64,000 nt of DNA from Buddleja alternifolia (GCA_019426215.1 CM033393.1:11814046-11878045); one strand, 5' to 3'; shown: positions 46,602-60,076, counted from the first letter of the stretch. Translations and numbers: made by a program. Notes: generated from the letters alone by a model not told the origin.

Positions 46602-48383
46602 ATGCCATTTTCTAAAGTTCCTAAGTTGACCGAATCAAACTATGATTCCTGGAAAGTCAAAGCATTTACGTATCTTTGTTCATGTGATGACGAAATGTGC
46701 GATATTATTTCAAATGGACCAATACAAATTCTGAAGGTTATCACCAGAGCACCTGGAGCCACTGAAGAAACCCCATATGGTTTTGTTGAGAAACCAAAAC
46801 AAGAGTGGTCCACTGATGAGCGTCGAAGAGCTAATCTGGACAATGTTGGTAGAAATGCTTTATATACGGCTATTGGTGATAATGACAACTTATTCAACAA
46901 GGTCAAGTCGTGCAATACTACTAAGGAAATATGGGATAAGTTGGCTATAATTTGTGGTGGTTCAACTTAGATCAAGGAGAATAAGCTTTCCATCGCCAAA
47001 GAAAAATTTAACAGTTTTAAGATGTTACCAAATGAGACTTTAGAGCAATTAGACATAAGATTTGCAGCTCTTGTTACAGAATTAACATCTTTGGGTATGG
47101 ATTTACAAAATTGGAAAGTGGTGGTTAAGATCTTTAAAAGTCTACCTAGTAGATTCTTGATGAAGACAACAGCAATGAGAGAATCGGATATGTTGGATCT
47201 TCTAACTCCAGAAGATGCCTTTTCAAAGCTCAAAGCATTTGAGTTTGAGTTGAATTCAGCCAACGATGTCGTGAGCAGTCCGGTAATTGAGTCTGGAGCG
47301 CTTATAGTATCAATAAAGGGTAAATCGGGTAACAAGGAAAAGGTTTCAGATATCAGTGAGGATCAGGAACTAGCACTTCTGAACAGATTCAGAAAATTCT
47401 TAAGATATGAGAAGAAAGGAAACAATCCTAAGCATCAAGGACAGAGTTCATATCAAGCGCCTGCTCCAGTACAACAACAGTATCAAGCGCCTCAATATTC
47501 TGCACCTTCTCCTCCAGCGCCGATTCACTACCAAGCGTCTAATCAACAAAACCTCTCAACACCCATGGTCTCAAAACCACACACTACAATGTTAACGAAT
47601 GAACAAGAGATGAAAGCTAATCTTTGTTATAATTGCAGGAAACCAGGGCACTACCAGATAAATTGCCCTTATCCAAACGTATCTAAGCTCTCAAGGCAAG
47701 ATTACTTAGATAGAAACCAATTCAGGAGCAACCTTCGCCAACAAGATTTGGAGTCTTCAGCGCTCATTTGTCTCATGGCCAGAGATGATGAAGCGTCCCC
47801 TGAGGTACCTAGAGCTAGAGCCGATACATCTGTTTGGTACATTGATAGTGGGTCATCAAGGCACATGGAAGGCTCCAAGGATCTTTTAATCAACTATCGA
47901 GCTGCCAATGGTCCTCAGGTTGTATTTGGTGACAACTTCAAAGGTAAAACCAAAGGTATAGGCATTGTGCATAGGGGGAACAACATGATAAGTGATGTTT
48001 ATTTTGTTGAGGGTCTAAAGCATAATTTATTAAGCATAAGTCAATTTTGTGATAAAGGCTTTGAAGTCAAGTTCTCAAGTGACTGTTTCTATATACATGA
48101 CGCTAAGACTAAATCTACTAAATTGAAAGGTAAAAGAACAAATAATGTGTATATGGTAGATTGGGGTTCAACAATTGATAACAACCCAACATGTTTTGTT
48201 GCTAAAAGAGAATCTAAAACGGGTTGGTTATGGAATAGAAAAATGAATCACCTCAACTTTAAGACAATCTCTCAGCTTATAAGTCAAAATCTTGTAGAGG
48301 GATTACCAAATGGACCATTTCACAAGGATCGCCTTTGTGACACTTGTCAAATGGGCGAACAAGTTAAATCATCTTTCAAATGA
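46602..48383 (+). pseudogene. Sirevirus C gag-protease with internal deletion
   Basis: Gag starts at ATG 46602 (KVPKLTESNYDSWKVKAF), has a TAG at 46968-46970, and a knuckle CYNCRKPGHYQINC near 47625-47666. Compared with element D, about 980 bp are missing between MARDDEAS and the protease: the coiled-coil/basic C-terminal part of Gag is gone. The frame is kept across the deletion into protease (WYIDSGSSRHM, near 47836). The integrase N-terminal domain follows (HLNFKTISQLISQNLVEGLP, CDTCQMGEQVKSSFK) until TGA 48381-48383. Confidence 0.87.
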
Positions 48384-49001
48384 GAATACTCGAACTACTT
48401 CACATGGATCTGTTTGGACCTGTTTAAATGATCAGTGTGAGCGGTAAAAAGTATACTTTGGTGATAGTAGATGATTTCTCTAGATACACATGGGTGGAAT
48501 TTCTTTCATCCAAAATGAGACATGTGACATGTTAACAACGCTTATTCGGCAACTTCAAACATTGACAAATCTTAAGGTTGCAATAATAAGAAACGATCAC
48601 GGTACTGAGTTTACTAACAAGATAGTTAAGAAATCTTGTGCAGAGAATGGAATACATCATGAGTATTCAGCTCCCAGAACTCCCCAACAGAATGGTGTTG
48701 CTGAGCACCGAAACAAAACGCTTAAGGAAGCTGCTAGAACGATGTTAGCAGAGTCAAAGCTTGCTCCTAGGTTTTGGGCCGAAGTGATCAACACTGCTTG
48801 TTACACTCAAAACCGGTGCATGGTCAACAAACAGTATGGGAAAACTCCATATGAACTATGGAAGGGACGTAAGCCAAATGTATCATATTTTCACGTCTTT
48901 GGTTCTAAATGTTTTATCCATAGTAATGGATCCCAAATACTAAGGACATTTGATCCTAAAGCAGATGAGGAAATCTTTCTAGGCTACGCTAAGAATGAAA
49001 A
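48384..49001 (+). pseudogene. Sirevirus C integrase core, truncated
   Basis: It continues from gag-protease with a small deletion and frame changes. Core motifs: LLHMDLFGP, VDDFSRYTW, RNDHGTEFTN, and PQQNGVAEHRNKTLKEAARTML. It ends FLGYAKNE at the start of D's LTR. Confidence 0.85.
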
Positions 49002-50493
49002 TGTGAGGAATTTCATGTTAGATGTTTTGATGATGACAAGATAGGATTTTTATGTTAGACCCCAAAATATAATGTAAGTTTATATTTCATAGATCAATTG
49101 TATAAGCGTTTGAAAGTATGTAATTTGGTTAGGCTTGTAATTTTTATCTTTGTAGATTTTAGACTAAGTATTAGATACCGAATCGTTTATAGAACTCTAG
49201 GTGAGTCTATTAAAGAAGAAGTTGAAGATCAACGTCTGAAGTCAGAAGAAGATGAAGATTTATCCTTAGCGTCTGTCAAACGCTAAAGGACTATTTCAGA
49301 ATTATTGAATCAAATGCTTAAAGCACTCTAGCGATCAGAATCAGATTCACCTGAAATAAATTCTCAAGTCATGAAAGACTTAAATGCAATCAGTCAACGG
49401 ACATTATTTCAAATGGGAAATAAATTTAAATGCATTAAATGCCTGATAAGAACATTGAATGTGATAAGCCAATATGACTTGTGGACAAGCCACCTTTTAA
49501 CTAGACTGTCAGAACTTTAGAGTTTATAGCTGCTCTTGTCTAATCGGAACCAGCAGGATTTCAGGAATGTCAGAGAAAAGGTATAATCACGCGCCGCGTG
49601 AAAGGCACGCTCTCACATGTGTCCAACGGACATAATCCAAAGAATTTCCTATAAATACCTCATTCCAGCAAATCCTAAAGAGACACAGAGATAGAGATAT
49701 ACGTACACGCACAAGAAAAATTTGCTGAAGAAAAAGCTTAGAAACTCCATAGCCAAAATCTTTCAAGTTTTTTACATACATTCCTTACAGTCACAAATAT
49801 CTTCAAAAGAAAAAACCTAAACTCTTACTGAGATACTTCAAGTTGTTTGATCTTTCCAAAAATAAACAAACCCTTGTGATAAAACCCTGAACCTTTCATC
49901 TGAGTGGGAAAGTTGTTGAAAACCCCTTACAGGCAGTATTTCTGAGTGAGAGAAGCTTGTAGAAGAAGATCTTCATTATTGCTGAAATCTGTGTGATCAA
50001 GGAACCCGAGATCATTTTCACCTATTTACTATCTTGTAGAAGATTCTGTGTGATTCTTTGATAATCATCTTAAGAAATTCCCTCCAAGTGAAAAAGGAGA
50101 AGAAGGACATAGCTGGGGTTACATCACCTAGTGAACCTTATATATCTTGTGTCATTTACTTTCATTATTGTCTTGTTTCATATTGTTTTATCTATTCTGA
50201 AAAGGACAAGCTAAATCTGCTAAGTGACTATTTAACCAAAACGAACTCTAAAGCTTTAAAAATCATTTCTGATGTGCTAACCCTGATTAAGTGATCTAAG
50301 CATTACCATACTTTGGTAAATTGTCGAAATCACTAAGTCTAAGTTATCTTTACTGAAGCGCCTGACCTAAGCGCTTAGCTTCTTAAGTGTTCTAATCTTT
50401 AAAAGTGATACGAAATTTTTGAAGTCGAAAAAGGCCTCAGAGTCTATTCAACCCCCCTTATAGACCCTTTTCGTATGCCACTTGGGACCACCA
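49002..50493 (+). repeat. 5' LTR of Sirevirus D
   Basis: TGTGAGG...CCACCA, 1,492 bp. TATA box CCTATAAATACC near 49648-49659. A near-palindrome TTAGCGTCTG-T-CAAACGCTAA lies at 49266-49286. Confidence 0.88.
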
Positions 50494-50495
50494 AG

Positions 50496-50509
50496 TGGTA
50501 TCAGAGCGG
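50496..50509 (+). other. Primer-binding site of Sirevirus D
   Basis: TGGTATCAGAGCGG two bases after the LTR, matching the initiator-Met primer site. Confidence 0.9.
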
Positions 50510-50611
50510 TTGAAGTAGAAACCTAAGCGTTTTCGAGCGTAACTGCTTGTTTAGATCCATTTTTCTAAACTTAGTCGCTTTAAAACTCTCTCTCTCTCAA
50601 AACATCTCATT

Positions 50612-52831
50612 ATGGCTTTTAACAAAATGCCTAAGTTGGTAGAGTCAAACTATGATTCTTGGAAACTTAGAGCATTCGCATATTTATGTTCTTGCGATAA
50701 TGAAATTTGTGATGTAATTTCAGATGGCCCCATTAAGATCATGAAAGTAATTACTCGAGCACCTGGAGCTGATGAAGCCACTCCAGATGGATATGTCAAG
50801 AAACCCAAGTTAGAATGGACGCCAAATGATCGGAAAAGAACAAACCTAGATAATGTTGGACGAAATGCACTTTACTCAGCATTAGGAGACAATGATGCAT
50901 TGTTCAACAAGATCAAGCAATGTAAAAATTCCAAAGAAATATGGGATAAGTTGGCTATTGTGTGTGAAGGCTCATCACAAATGAAGGAGAGTAAGCTCTC
51001 CATAGCCATGCAAAGATTCGAGCATTTCAAGATGCAGACCAATGAGACGCTAGAACAATTGGACGCAAGATTCACTTTGCTCATCACAGAGTTAGTGTCA
51101 TTAGATAAGGAATTGACCAACAAGGAAATGGTCAATAAGATTTTCAGAAGTCTTCCAAGCAAGTATTTGATTATGACTGTTGCTATGTGAGAATCACAGA
51201 CTTTGGAGACTCTTACTCCAGAACATGTGTTTTCAGAATTCAAGGCATTTGAGTTCAAATTAGGTGAAGTCAGCAACACATCGACTTCAGCGACTGAATC
51301 TGGAGCATTAATCGCTACTACCAAAAGCAAGGGTAAAGCGATTAGTGAGGTGAAAGTGACAGAATCAAATGAAGAAAAAGAGATGGCTTTATTGGTTAAG
51401 AAACTCAAAAAATTTCTAAGATATGAAAAGAGAAATCCTGTTGGACAAACTTCATTTCAAACTCCTCCCCCAGCACTAGCACCTCAGTATCAAGCGCCAG
51501 TATATTCCGCGTCTCAACCAATAGCGCTAGTTCCTTATCAAGCGCCTACAACTCCTACAATGAATCTCTCAGCGCCAGTCATTTCCAAGCGATTAACCAC
51601 TGAACAGAAAATGAAAACTAATTTGTGTTATAATTGTAGGAAACCAGGGCACTACCAGGTAAATTGCCCTTATCCAAATGTGTCTAAGCCCACAAGGCAA
51701 GACTAAGCGAATAGAAACCAATTCAGGAGTAACCTTCGCCAACAAGGTTTGCTAGCGGAATCTGAACCATTCTCCGCACATGAAGAGGATCTCGAATCAT
51801 CAGATGAAAGTAGTGATGATGAGCCAACAAGGGACTCAGTGTTGATTTGTCTTATGGCAAGAGATGATGAAGCGTCTGACAATTCCCTACCAGAGGTAAC
51901 CACCGAATTATCTCTTCCTCTTTCTTATGATGAATTACTTGACAAAGTTAATGAATATTATAATGATTGTCAAGATGCCGCCAAAATATATCAAAATCAC
52001 TTCGCTATTATTTTATCTCTCAAAAGTGATAAAGTAACGCTCAAAGCAGAGTTGCAAGTTCAGCAACAATGCATTGAAAAGAACCAATCCCTTGAGAGTG
52101 AGATTACTCCATTGAAAAGCGATCTTGATATAATAGTCAAGAGAAAAGCTGATCTGCTCGCTAGACTTGCCAAATCAGAGCAGCTCGTCTCATCATTATC
52201 CAAAGCATCAAGAAACCTAGATAATGTGACTAATGTAACTAGACTTTTTGGTGAAAGGACCAGTTTAGGGTGTGATAAATTTGGTCAAAAATCAAAAGCA
52301 TCTAAGGTTACGGCGAACAAAAAAAGAAAAGGTGTTTTCTTTGTTGAGAAAGGTTCACAAAGTCAAACACTAAATGAACTAAGCGACAATGGTAAGAGGC
52401 CAAATGAGAAGGTCAATACCAACTCAGGCAATAAGGAGAAGACGAAAGTGAATGATTCACAAAAGAAGGTTCATACAAACGCTCAAAAAGTTAAGGATGA
52501 GCCATCTACAAGTAAATCAAACGCTAAGCTTCAATCGCCGAAAGCGACTCCTAAGCCAGCGCCAAAGAAATACCAGCTTCAATATCCACGGCAGTCTAGA
52601 TCATATTATCGCTACTATGATAATTATAACTATGACTATGATTATAATTATTATTATAATCGAGGATATTATTATACACCCAAAAAGCACACACAACACA
52701 ATGTGAAACTCAAGACGGCCATTATTCCAACAATGAAGACTGGGCAAATATGGGTTCCTAAAATTATAATTCAAGCTAAATCTACTAACAATGAAGGACC
52801 CAAGACAACATGGGTACCTAAGAAGAATTAG
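50612..52831 (+). pseudogene. Sirevirus D gag
   Basis: Starts MAFNKMPKLVESNYDSWK at ATG 50612. The Gag core ends in the knuckle CYNCRKPGHYQVNC near 51627-51668. A long C-terminal extension follows with an acidic part (SSDESSDDEP), a heptad-like coiled coil (about 51915-52200) and a Lys-rich basic part, then a Tyr-rich segment near 52590-52680. Stops: TGA 51188-51190, TAA 51704-51706, TAG 52829-52831; the last sits between Gag and protease in the same frame and could be either a mutation or an original boundary. The long Gag extension is typical of Sireviruses. Confidence 0.88.
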
Positions 52832-52843
52832 AACTATCCTTTA

Positions 52844-53992
52844 ATGCAGGTACCTAGAGCCAACACCGATACTTCAGTTTGGTACTTCGATAGTGGGTCA
52901 TCAAGGTATATGACTGGATCAAAAGATCTCTTGGTTAACTATCGTGCAACCAATGGTCCTCAAGTTATATTCGGTGATAACTCCAAAGGTAAAACCAAAG
53001 GTATAGGTATCATGCATAGGGAGAACATCATGATTAGTGATGTATATTATGTTGAGGGTCTTAAGCATAATTTGTTAAGCATTAGTCAATTTTGTGATAA
53101 AGTCTTTGAAGTAAAATTTTCAAGTGACTACTGCTATGTTAATGACGTTAAGACTAAGTCTACTAAATTAAGAGGAAAAAGAAAAAACAATGTATATTTA
53201 GTGGATTGGGATTCTACAATTGATAACAACCCCACATGCTTTGTTGCTAAAAATCAAAATGAATTGGGTTGATTATGACATAGAAAAATGAATCACCTCA
53301 ACTTTAAGGCAATCTCTCAGTTAATATCGCTATATCTAGTAGAGGGATTACCTAAGGGTTCCTTTCAAAAGAATCGCTTATGTGATGCATGTCAAATGGG
53401 TAAACAAGTTAAATCATCTTTTAAGAAGAAACCCTGCCTATCTACTTCTAGAGTTCTTGAACTATTGCATCTAGATTTGTTTGGTCCTATTCAAATCATG
53501 AGTGTTAGTGGTAAAAAGTACTCGCTAGTAATAGTTGATGATTTCTCTAGCTATACATGGGTAGAATTTCTAGCGACCAAAGATGAAACTAGGGTCAAGC
53601 TCACATCGCCAATTCGTCAATTGCAAACTTATAAAGATTCAAAGGTGACAAGAATTAGAAGCAATAGAGGAACTGAATTTACTAACCAATTTGTTGAGAA
53701 GTTTTGTATAGATTTTGGAATACTTCATGAGTATTCTACTCCAAGAACACCTCAACAGAATGGAGTAGCCGAGCGACGGAACAGAACTCTTAAAGAAGCC
53801 GCTAGGACGATGCTTGCAGAGTCTAAGTTGCCTTAAAGGTTTTGGGCTGAAGATATCAATACCGCTTGCTACACTCAGAACCTGTGTATGATCGACAAGC
53901 AACATGAGAAGACTCCATATGAGTTGTGGAAGGGACGTAAGCCTAACCTTTCATATTTTCATGTATTTGGTTCAAAATGTTTCATTCATAAC
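52844..53992 (+). pseudogene. Sirevirus D protease and integrase, first part
   Basis: Protease WYFDSGSSRYM near 52880, then the integrase zinc domain (HLNFKAISQLIS, CDACQMGKQVKSSFK) and core (LLHLDLFGPIQ, VDDFSSYTWV, PQQNGVAERRNRTLKEAARTM). TGA at 53270-53272 and TAA at 53834-53836 break it. It is cut at 53992 by the solo LTR, after FGSKCFIHN, and resumes at 55903. Confidence 0.88.
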
Positions 53993-55897
53993 TGATAAGA
54001 GGTGTTTTTACGTGTTTTTAAGACCGTAATTCTTATGATTTGGATTTACTTATTGCTTAAATCATGTCACATTTGCATTTAATAGGTGTGTTAAGTGAAT
54101 ACAGGTAATAAATGAGAATACATGAAGAAAAGGGAAGAAAAACGATGTACAAAACAAGTTCAAGCATATTTTTCAACACCTAGGCGGTTTATGCATCTCC
54201 TACCACATTCGAGCGATAATTCCGTACATTTGGAGACCGACTTAGACAAAGTTTCCTTCTACAAAGTTTTAGATGTATGTCTTAGCTTCAAATGGGAACT
54301 TGAAACATCCAAATAGGAGGTCTATAGAGATAATTGTGAAGGAAATACGATTGCTGCGCGGAACAGAAAAGTACATGTGCGAAGATATGGCCCAACGCCC
54401 TCCTAGTCATGCCTAGGCATGGATAGTCCGAATGTTACTCCTTTTCAGCCTAAATTCCAGCATCATATGATGGGTAAGAATCACTTTTGCCCATAATTCA
54501 GCACATGTGTTGAAGGGTTGTCATAAGTGTGTTTCATGGTAGATTTACTTTATGGGCGCCAAATCAGAAACAATCTCCATGTTGAAACGTAATTTAGGTA
54601 TACTTAGAGACCGAATTGGACAAAATGTGCTTCTGGAAAGTTGTAGATCTATGTTTTATCTGAACATGGGGACTTGAATCATCCAATTTGGAGATCTGTG
54701 GAGACGTTTATGAGTAAAATACTAAGACTGCGCTGGAAAGCAAGAAAATGGCAGCATGCATGTGTTTTGTTGAAGTTTTCACATGGTTATGCTTGGTGGA
54801 ATTCTTAAGGGCCGAAAGTTTAGCATTTTTTAGCTGGTTGGAATCTTAAGAGCCAAACTTTAAGCATCACCTTAGGTGAAATTCTCATTGGGGAACTTTA
54901 ATGGGAATTCTTAATGCATACTTTAGTGGAATTTTGGCTATAAAAGGAGGGGGAACCCATACTCTTCATCATTCACTATCAATTTCAGATTCTTGGAGAA
55001 GAGGGGGAGGAAGTGACCGATCCATAGAGAAGAAAAGAGGGGAGAGAGAAGGATTCTTGATTCATCATCATCATTGGAGAAGGAAGATTCAATTGAAGTT
55101 CCATCATTATTCACTTTTGAGGGAGTTTTTATAGCTTTTCATTTCAATTATGTCTATGAACATGTGTATTAATTCATTTATGTTTTTCATATTATCCATT
55201 ATGAACTAAATTCATAAGACTAGGGCCATGTAAGGCCAAATTGTGATATATTCTTATAATAGATGAGTGTTGAGGTTGTTCTTATATTGTTATGTGATGT
55301 GAATTTGTGTTTTTGCCTATCTTGCATATACTTGATCACTATATGTTAGAATCTTATGCCTAGGTTAATATTTCGGGAGAAAATTGACTTAGGGTGCAAG
55401 AAATTCACATCATGACCCGTAACTAATGAGGAATTGCCCTAGACATAGGTAAAGATTCCCGGGCGAAGTTGTTCGATTCAAATCGAGTGAACTCTAGTAC
55501 GTTAATGCATGTTTAGTGGTTAGATTTCCGGATAGGAATATTTGGGAAATCACGATCTAAGCATAGGAGTTTATACGCGAGACATCGGTTATTCTCTACC
55601 CTCGGAGCTCTCACCATAACAATATAAGCGTAATCCTTCAACGAGAATCTTTATAAGTATAATTGATCAATTTGAACCTAGCATGTGCCTTAGTCTCCCT
55701 TTCTATTTTGTTTTAAATCATTTGTTCAACCTTGTTCTTATCTTACGCATTTCACACTCATTTTACCTTTATTGTTATAAAATCTTAAACTAGAATTCAA
55801 GTCCTTGTGGTTCGACAATCCGAACTTCTCGTCCACTTTTATTACTACACACGACTAGTGCACTTGCTATTATAGCACGTTAGCTTTTAGCGTGTCA
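53993..55897 (+). mobile_element. Solo LTR, 1,905 bp
   Basis: TG...CA-ended sequence (TGATAAGAGGTG...GCGTGTCA) flanked by the 5-bp duplication ATAAC (53988-53992, 55898-55902) inside D's integrase. It has no internal region, primer site or coding domain, as expected after recombination between two LTRs. A TATA box CTATAAAAGG lies at 54938-54947. Two imperfect internal copies of about 200 bp (about 54170-54360 and 54560-54770) share GGAGACCGACTTAGACAAA / AGAGACCGAATTGGACAAA and neighbouring words. The size suggests a Ty3-gypsy source, but the family is not identified. Confidence 0.88.
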
Positions 55898-55902
55898 ATA
55901 AC

Positions 55903-56180
55903 AATGGATCCCAAAGCCAAAAGAAATTTGATCCTAAAGCGGATGAGGGAATCTTTCTAGGCTATGCAAAAAATGGAAAGAGTTTTCTCATCCTAAATAA
56001 GATCAAATCGAAGGTTGAAGAATCCATTCATGTTGTGTTTGATGATGCTAACCAAGAACCGAGTAAGGTTAATCCTGATGATGTAGGAATTGAAGATCTT
56101 GCCCATCAAGCATCACAAATCAATCTTTTTGATGATAGTGATGATGGTGAGGATGATGAGATTTTTTGTGCCTATTCCTA
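55903..56180 (+). pseudogene. Sirevirus D integrase C-terminal part
   Basis: It continues from 53992 with FDPKADEGIFLGYAKNGKSF, the region where copia integrase leads towards RT. It has a frameshift near 56160 into the next frame. Confidence 0.85.
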
Positions 56181-57942
56181 AAGTTACTCATGAGGTTACA
56201 AATGACGATAGTATCAGAATCGCTGATGATTATGAAGAGAATGATCATCAAAAACAAATTAGAACTGTGAATGATGCAACAACTGCGCCAGTGACAAATG
56301 AGAATCAAGCAATTAATAATCAAGAGTCTCTCAGCCTGTTCCAACCAGACCGTAAATGGCTTAGAGATCATCCACCAGAGCTAGTAATTGGAGATATTGA
56401 AACACCTGTCAGAACTAGGTCCGGTACAATCAATGAGGCCATGTTCTCAAGTTTCTTATTTCAAATGGAACCAAAGAAAGTGGATGAAGTGCTCAATGAT
56501 TCAAGTTGGGTAGAAGCAATGCAAGAAGAGCTTAACCAATTGAGATAAGCAAAGTTTGGACGCTAGTACCAAGACCAACTCACCAAGGAGTTATTGGAAC
56601 TAGATGAGTTTTTAGGAACAAGATGGATGAAGATGGCATTGTTATAAGAAACAAAGCAGATTAGTCGCTCAGGGTTATTGCCAAGAAGATGGTATTGATT
56701 TTGATGAGACATATGCCCCAGTAGCCCGTCTTGAAGCGATTAGGATGTTCCTAGCGTTTGCCGCATTCAACAAGTTCACAGTGTACCAAATGGACGTGAA
56801 GAGTGCATTCCTGAATGGTAAACTCCGAGAAGAAGTCTATCTGGAGCAACCTCCCGGATTCATCAACAACCATGGCAAAAGTATGGTCTACAAATTGGAT
56901 AAGGCACTCTATGGCCTTAAACAAGCACCAAGAGCATGGTATGACACTCTCTCTATCTTCTTTATAGGTAAAGGCTTTTCAAAAAGGCAGCGTTGATACA
57001 ACGTTATTTAAAATTACCCATAACGAAGATATTCTCTTAGTCCAAATTTATATTGATGATATTATATTTGGTTCTACTAATAAGCGATTGTGTGAGAGAT
57101 TTTCGAAAATGATGCAAGATCAATTTGAAATGAGCATGATGGGTGAATTAACTTTCTTCTTAGGACTACAAGTTAAACAACTCCCTAATGAAATATTTAT
57201 AAACTAAGCTAAATATACAAGAGATATGATTAAAAAATTTGGTATGGAAAATGCATCATCTTCAAAAATTCCAATGAGCTAAACGCTTAAGTTAGATAAA
57301 GATGAAAATGGGAAGAAAATTGATATCACTAACTATAGAGGTATCATTGGATCACTTCTTTATCTTACCGCTGGTAGATCTGATATTATGTTTTCGGTAT
57401 GCATGTGTGCACGCTTTCAAGCTAATCCAAGGGAATCACACTTACATGCTGCGAAGAGAATCCTTAAATACCTAAAAAACACACAAAATGTGGGCTTATG
57501 GTATCCAAGGGACTCTCCTTTTGAACTAATTGGTTATTCAGACGCAAATTTTGCAGGATGCAAAATAGATAGAAAGAGTACTAGTGGTACATGTCAATTT
57601 CTAGGCGATAGACTAATTTCGTGGCATAGTAAGAAACAACAATCCATAGCGACTTCTACAGCTTAAGCAGAGTACGTAGCCGCTGGGAGCTGTTGTGCAC
57701 AAATCCTTTGGATGAGGCAACAACTTAGAGATTATGGAACAATTCTAGGTCCTACCCCAATCCATTGTGATAATCAAAGCACTTTAGCTATGACCCAAAA
57801 TCCTGTCCTTCATTCTAGAACTAAACACATTGACATTCGATACCATTTCTTGCGTGACCATGTTCAAAAGAAAGGTATCTCCATGCACTTCATTAGAACT
57901 GACAAACAATTGGCAGATATCTTCACCAAAATACTCAACTAA
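56181..57942 (+). pseudogene. Sirevirus D reverse transcriptase and RNase H
   Basis: An acidic linker leads to RTRSGTINEAMFSSF and SWVEAMQEELNQL, then a badly broken stretch at 56549-56744. RT proper has YQMDVKSAFLNGKLREEVYLEQPPGF (in pieces), ALYGLKQAPRAWY, a frameshift near 56990, and the catalytic YIDD at 57049-57060. RNase H: GYSDANFAGCKIDRKSTSG, SIATSTA then TAA at 57664-57666, TKHIDIRYHFLRDHV, and ADIFTKILN at the end (TAA, 57942). At least five disruptions. Confidence 0.9.
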
Positions 57943-58720
57943 CAACGCTTTCTCACTTTGAAAAATGAATTAGGTGTGATTGATTTAAACGCTTAAATCA
58001 TAGAGCATCATATTTAAAAGGCATACAATTTAGGGGTAATCAACTTTATGCTTATGTCTAAATCGTTTTTGAAATGAGTCATCAATTTTAGAGGGAACCT
58101 TAAAATTGTACTTGTTTCAACTCATAAGCGACTGTGATAAAAAATGACTTTGAAAATTTATGCATTGATCACTAGCGCTTATCTATTATGCATGACAAAA
58201 TCAATCTCTAATAAATAAAAATGTCTTTTTATCCAAGCAATTATTTTTGTCTTTAACTTTAAGAAATTAAATCCTGTTCTTAAAAATACTTCAGCGTTAA
58301 AAAGATTCCCACTTTAACGCTAAGTATCCTTTTCTAAAATTCATGCATAGTTTTCACCGCTGAAAGTAGCATGTGGATAAGTCCAAAAGATTAGATTTGA
58401 CAACTACCCACACGTGCTTATCACATCAAACTGACGGTTAATGATTCATATCTAAAAAAAACTAGGCGGTTCGGTAACTGCATTTGTCTGAATACGTGTC
58501 AGTTTACTATCAAGCGTGTGTATTTCAAAATATTTCAAACATTTTGAAAAAGTAACTGCGGATTTCAAACCATTATATTCCACAGTAGTTACCCATTTTA
58601 CCGCACTTTTTGACATCCGTCTTTATGAGTAAACGGCTCAGATTTAATTTTTGTCAATTTTAAAATGAACTTCTGTACACGTGTCATTCATCTACTAGTT
58701 GAGGAGTTATTTTTGCCTCC
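57943..58720 (+). other. Spacer between pol and ORF3
   Basis: About 780 bp, AT-rich, no coding region seen. It ends at a TATA-like box. Its length is unusual for a region that would only separate two ORFs on one genomic RNA. Confidence 0.6.
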
Positions 58721-58728
58721 TATTTAAA
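58721..58728 (+). promoter_or_regulatory. TATA-like box upstream of ORF3
   Basis: CCTATTTAAACCCCTCAC, with TATTTAAA at 58721-58728, 121 bp before the ORF3 ATG. Followed by a CT/CA-rich leader (CTCTCTCTAAGG near 58789). It looks like a plant core promoter with a short 5' UTR; function is inferred. Confidence 0.5.
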
Positions 58729-60076
58729 CCCCTCACAACCTTTACAGTAAAACTTTATCACTTCCAAATTCTTCTACTGTAAAAGTTCTCTCTCTAAGGT
58801 AAAAAGATTATCTTTTCTCTCCTCTACCCAAGCTTTTCCAGTTCAACAATGGCACCAAAATCTTCCAAATCTGCTGCCGGAAAATCTTCCAAATCAGAAA
58901 AACCAGTCACTGTTAATGCCAGTTTTCTTGTTAACTGGGACTATCTCTTCGATAATCAGAACTTCCCTCTACGGACTGTTCTTCCTCTTGTTTAAGAGTC
59001 AGGTTTACGAGACATGATAACTTCTGCTTTCAACTTCTTTGAGGAAGAAACCCTATTCTTCTTCAAGAACGCAAAAATCTTCGACGACGGAAACTCCATT
59101 TCCTGCGTCTTTCCCTTCGCCCGAGAGACCTTCGTCCTCACCCCTTCTCTGATTTTATCTCTACTAAACTTGCCAAATGATGGTGCCGAAGTGGAAAATG
59201 TCACTCTTGGTGATGCTACAAAGGTATGGGCATTGATCAAGAAAGATGAAGTTGAGGCTGCATACGAACCTAACTTCAAGAAAAATGACTTGAAGGGTGA
59301 ATATGTCATTCTTGCGGACATATGTGCAAAAATGATCGAATGCAGAAAGGGAAGCTTCGATAAAGTTTCATACCTCCAGTACAAGATGATGGTAGCCATT
59401 CTGACAAAACTGAAGATAAATTGGTCACTTTACGTTTTTAATCGATTCAAACAAGCGATGGCCAAATCGGTTAATCCCAAGTCTTACGGGATTGTCTTAA
59501 GTCAAATTCTTAGCGCTAGCGGTTTCACTAACTCCGCTGGAAAGAAAATACCAGTGCTAAAGTTTTATGGAAAGAAAATGATTGGAGAGCTGCTTAAACC
59601 AAGGAAACGTGGTGGTGCAGCGGTTCCCAAAGAAGAGCGTGAGCGATTTCTTGCCGAAGGAGTTCACAGCAATGATGAAGAGCAAATGTCTTCATCTTCA
59701 TCATCACCGGAAGAAGAGGTGGTGGTTAAGCGACCAAAATGAAAAATCACCTTGAAAGTCGCTGAGCCATCTAAACCAGCAAAGAAACAAAAGTAGAAGC
59801 CGGAGCCCAAGAATAAATAGAAGTCTCCTTCTTCTTCTCCCAAATCTCCATCTCCCCCTCCAGCGTTTATCTTCCCTCAGGAAGAGGAAGAAGAAGAAGA
59901 AGAAGTAGAAGTACCGCTAGCCCGAAGGCGTACTCCTCTCTCCACTCTAGATGCATCGACAAGCGCTCCAGCAGAGCCAACGCTTGAAGAACCAGCGAGT
60001 GTTCCATCTCCTGCTCCAGAAATCAGCTCAGACCTTAAAGCCTATGCTCACTCTGAAAGGCTTTCCCATGTTCGGT

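Larger units (their letters stand above)
45067..49001 (+). mobile_element. Sirevirus C, 5' portion (interrupted)
   Basis: LTR 45067-46514, primer site, gag, protease, and integrase up to 49001, where the LTR of element D begins inside the integrase C-terminal region. The remainder of C should lie beyond the right edge of the window if D inserted into it. Gag-pol sequence is close to element D throughout. It is inactivated by stops and deletions. Confidence 0.85.

Noticed and set aside
52590..52720. Tyr-rich stretch as an independent repeat protein
   Set aside because: It is within the C-terminal extension of Sirevirus D gag, in frame with the rest.
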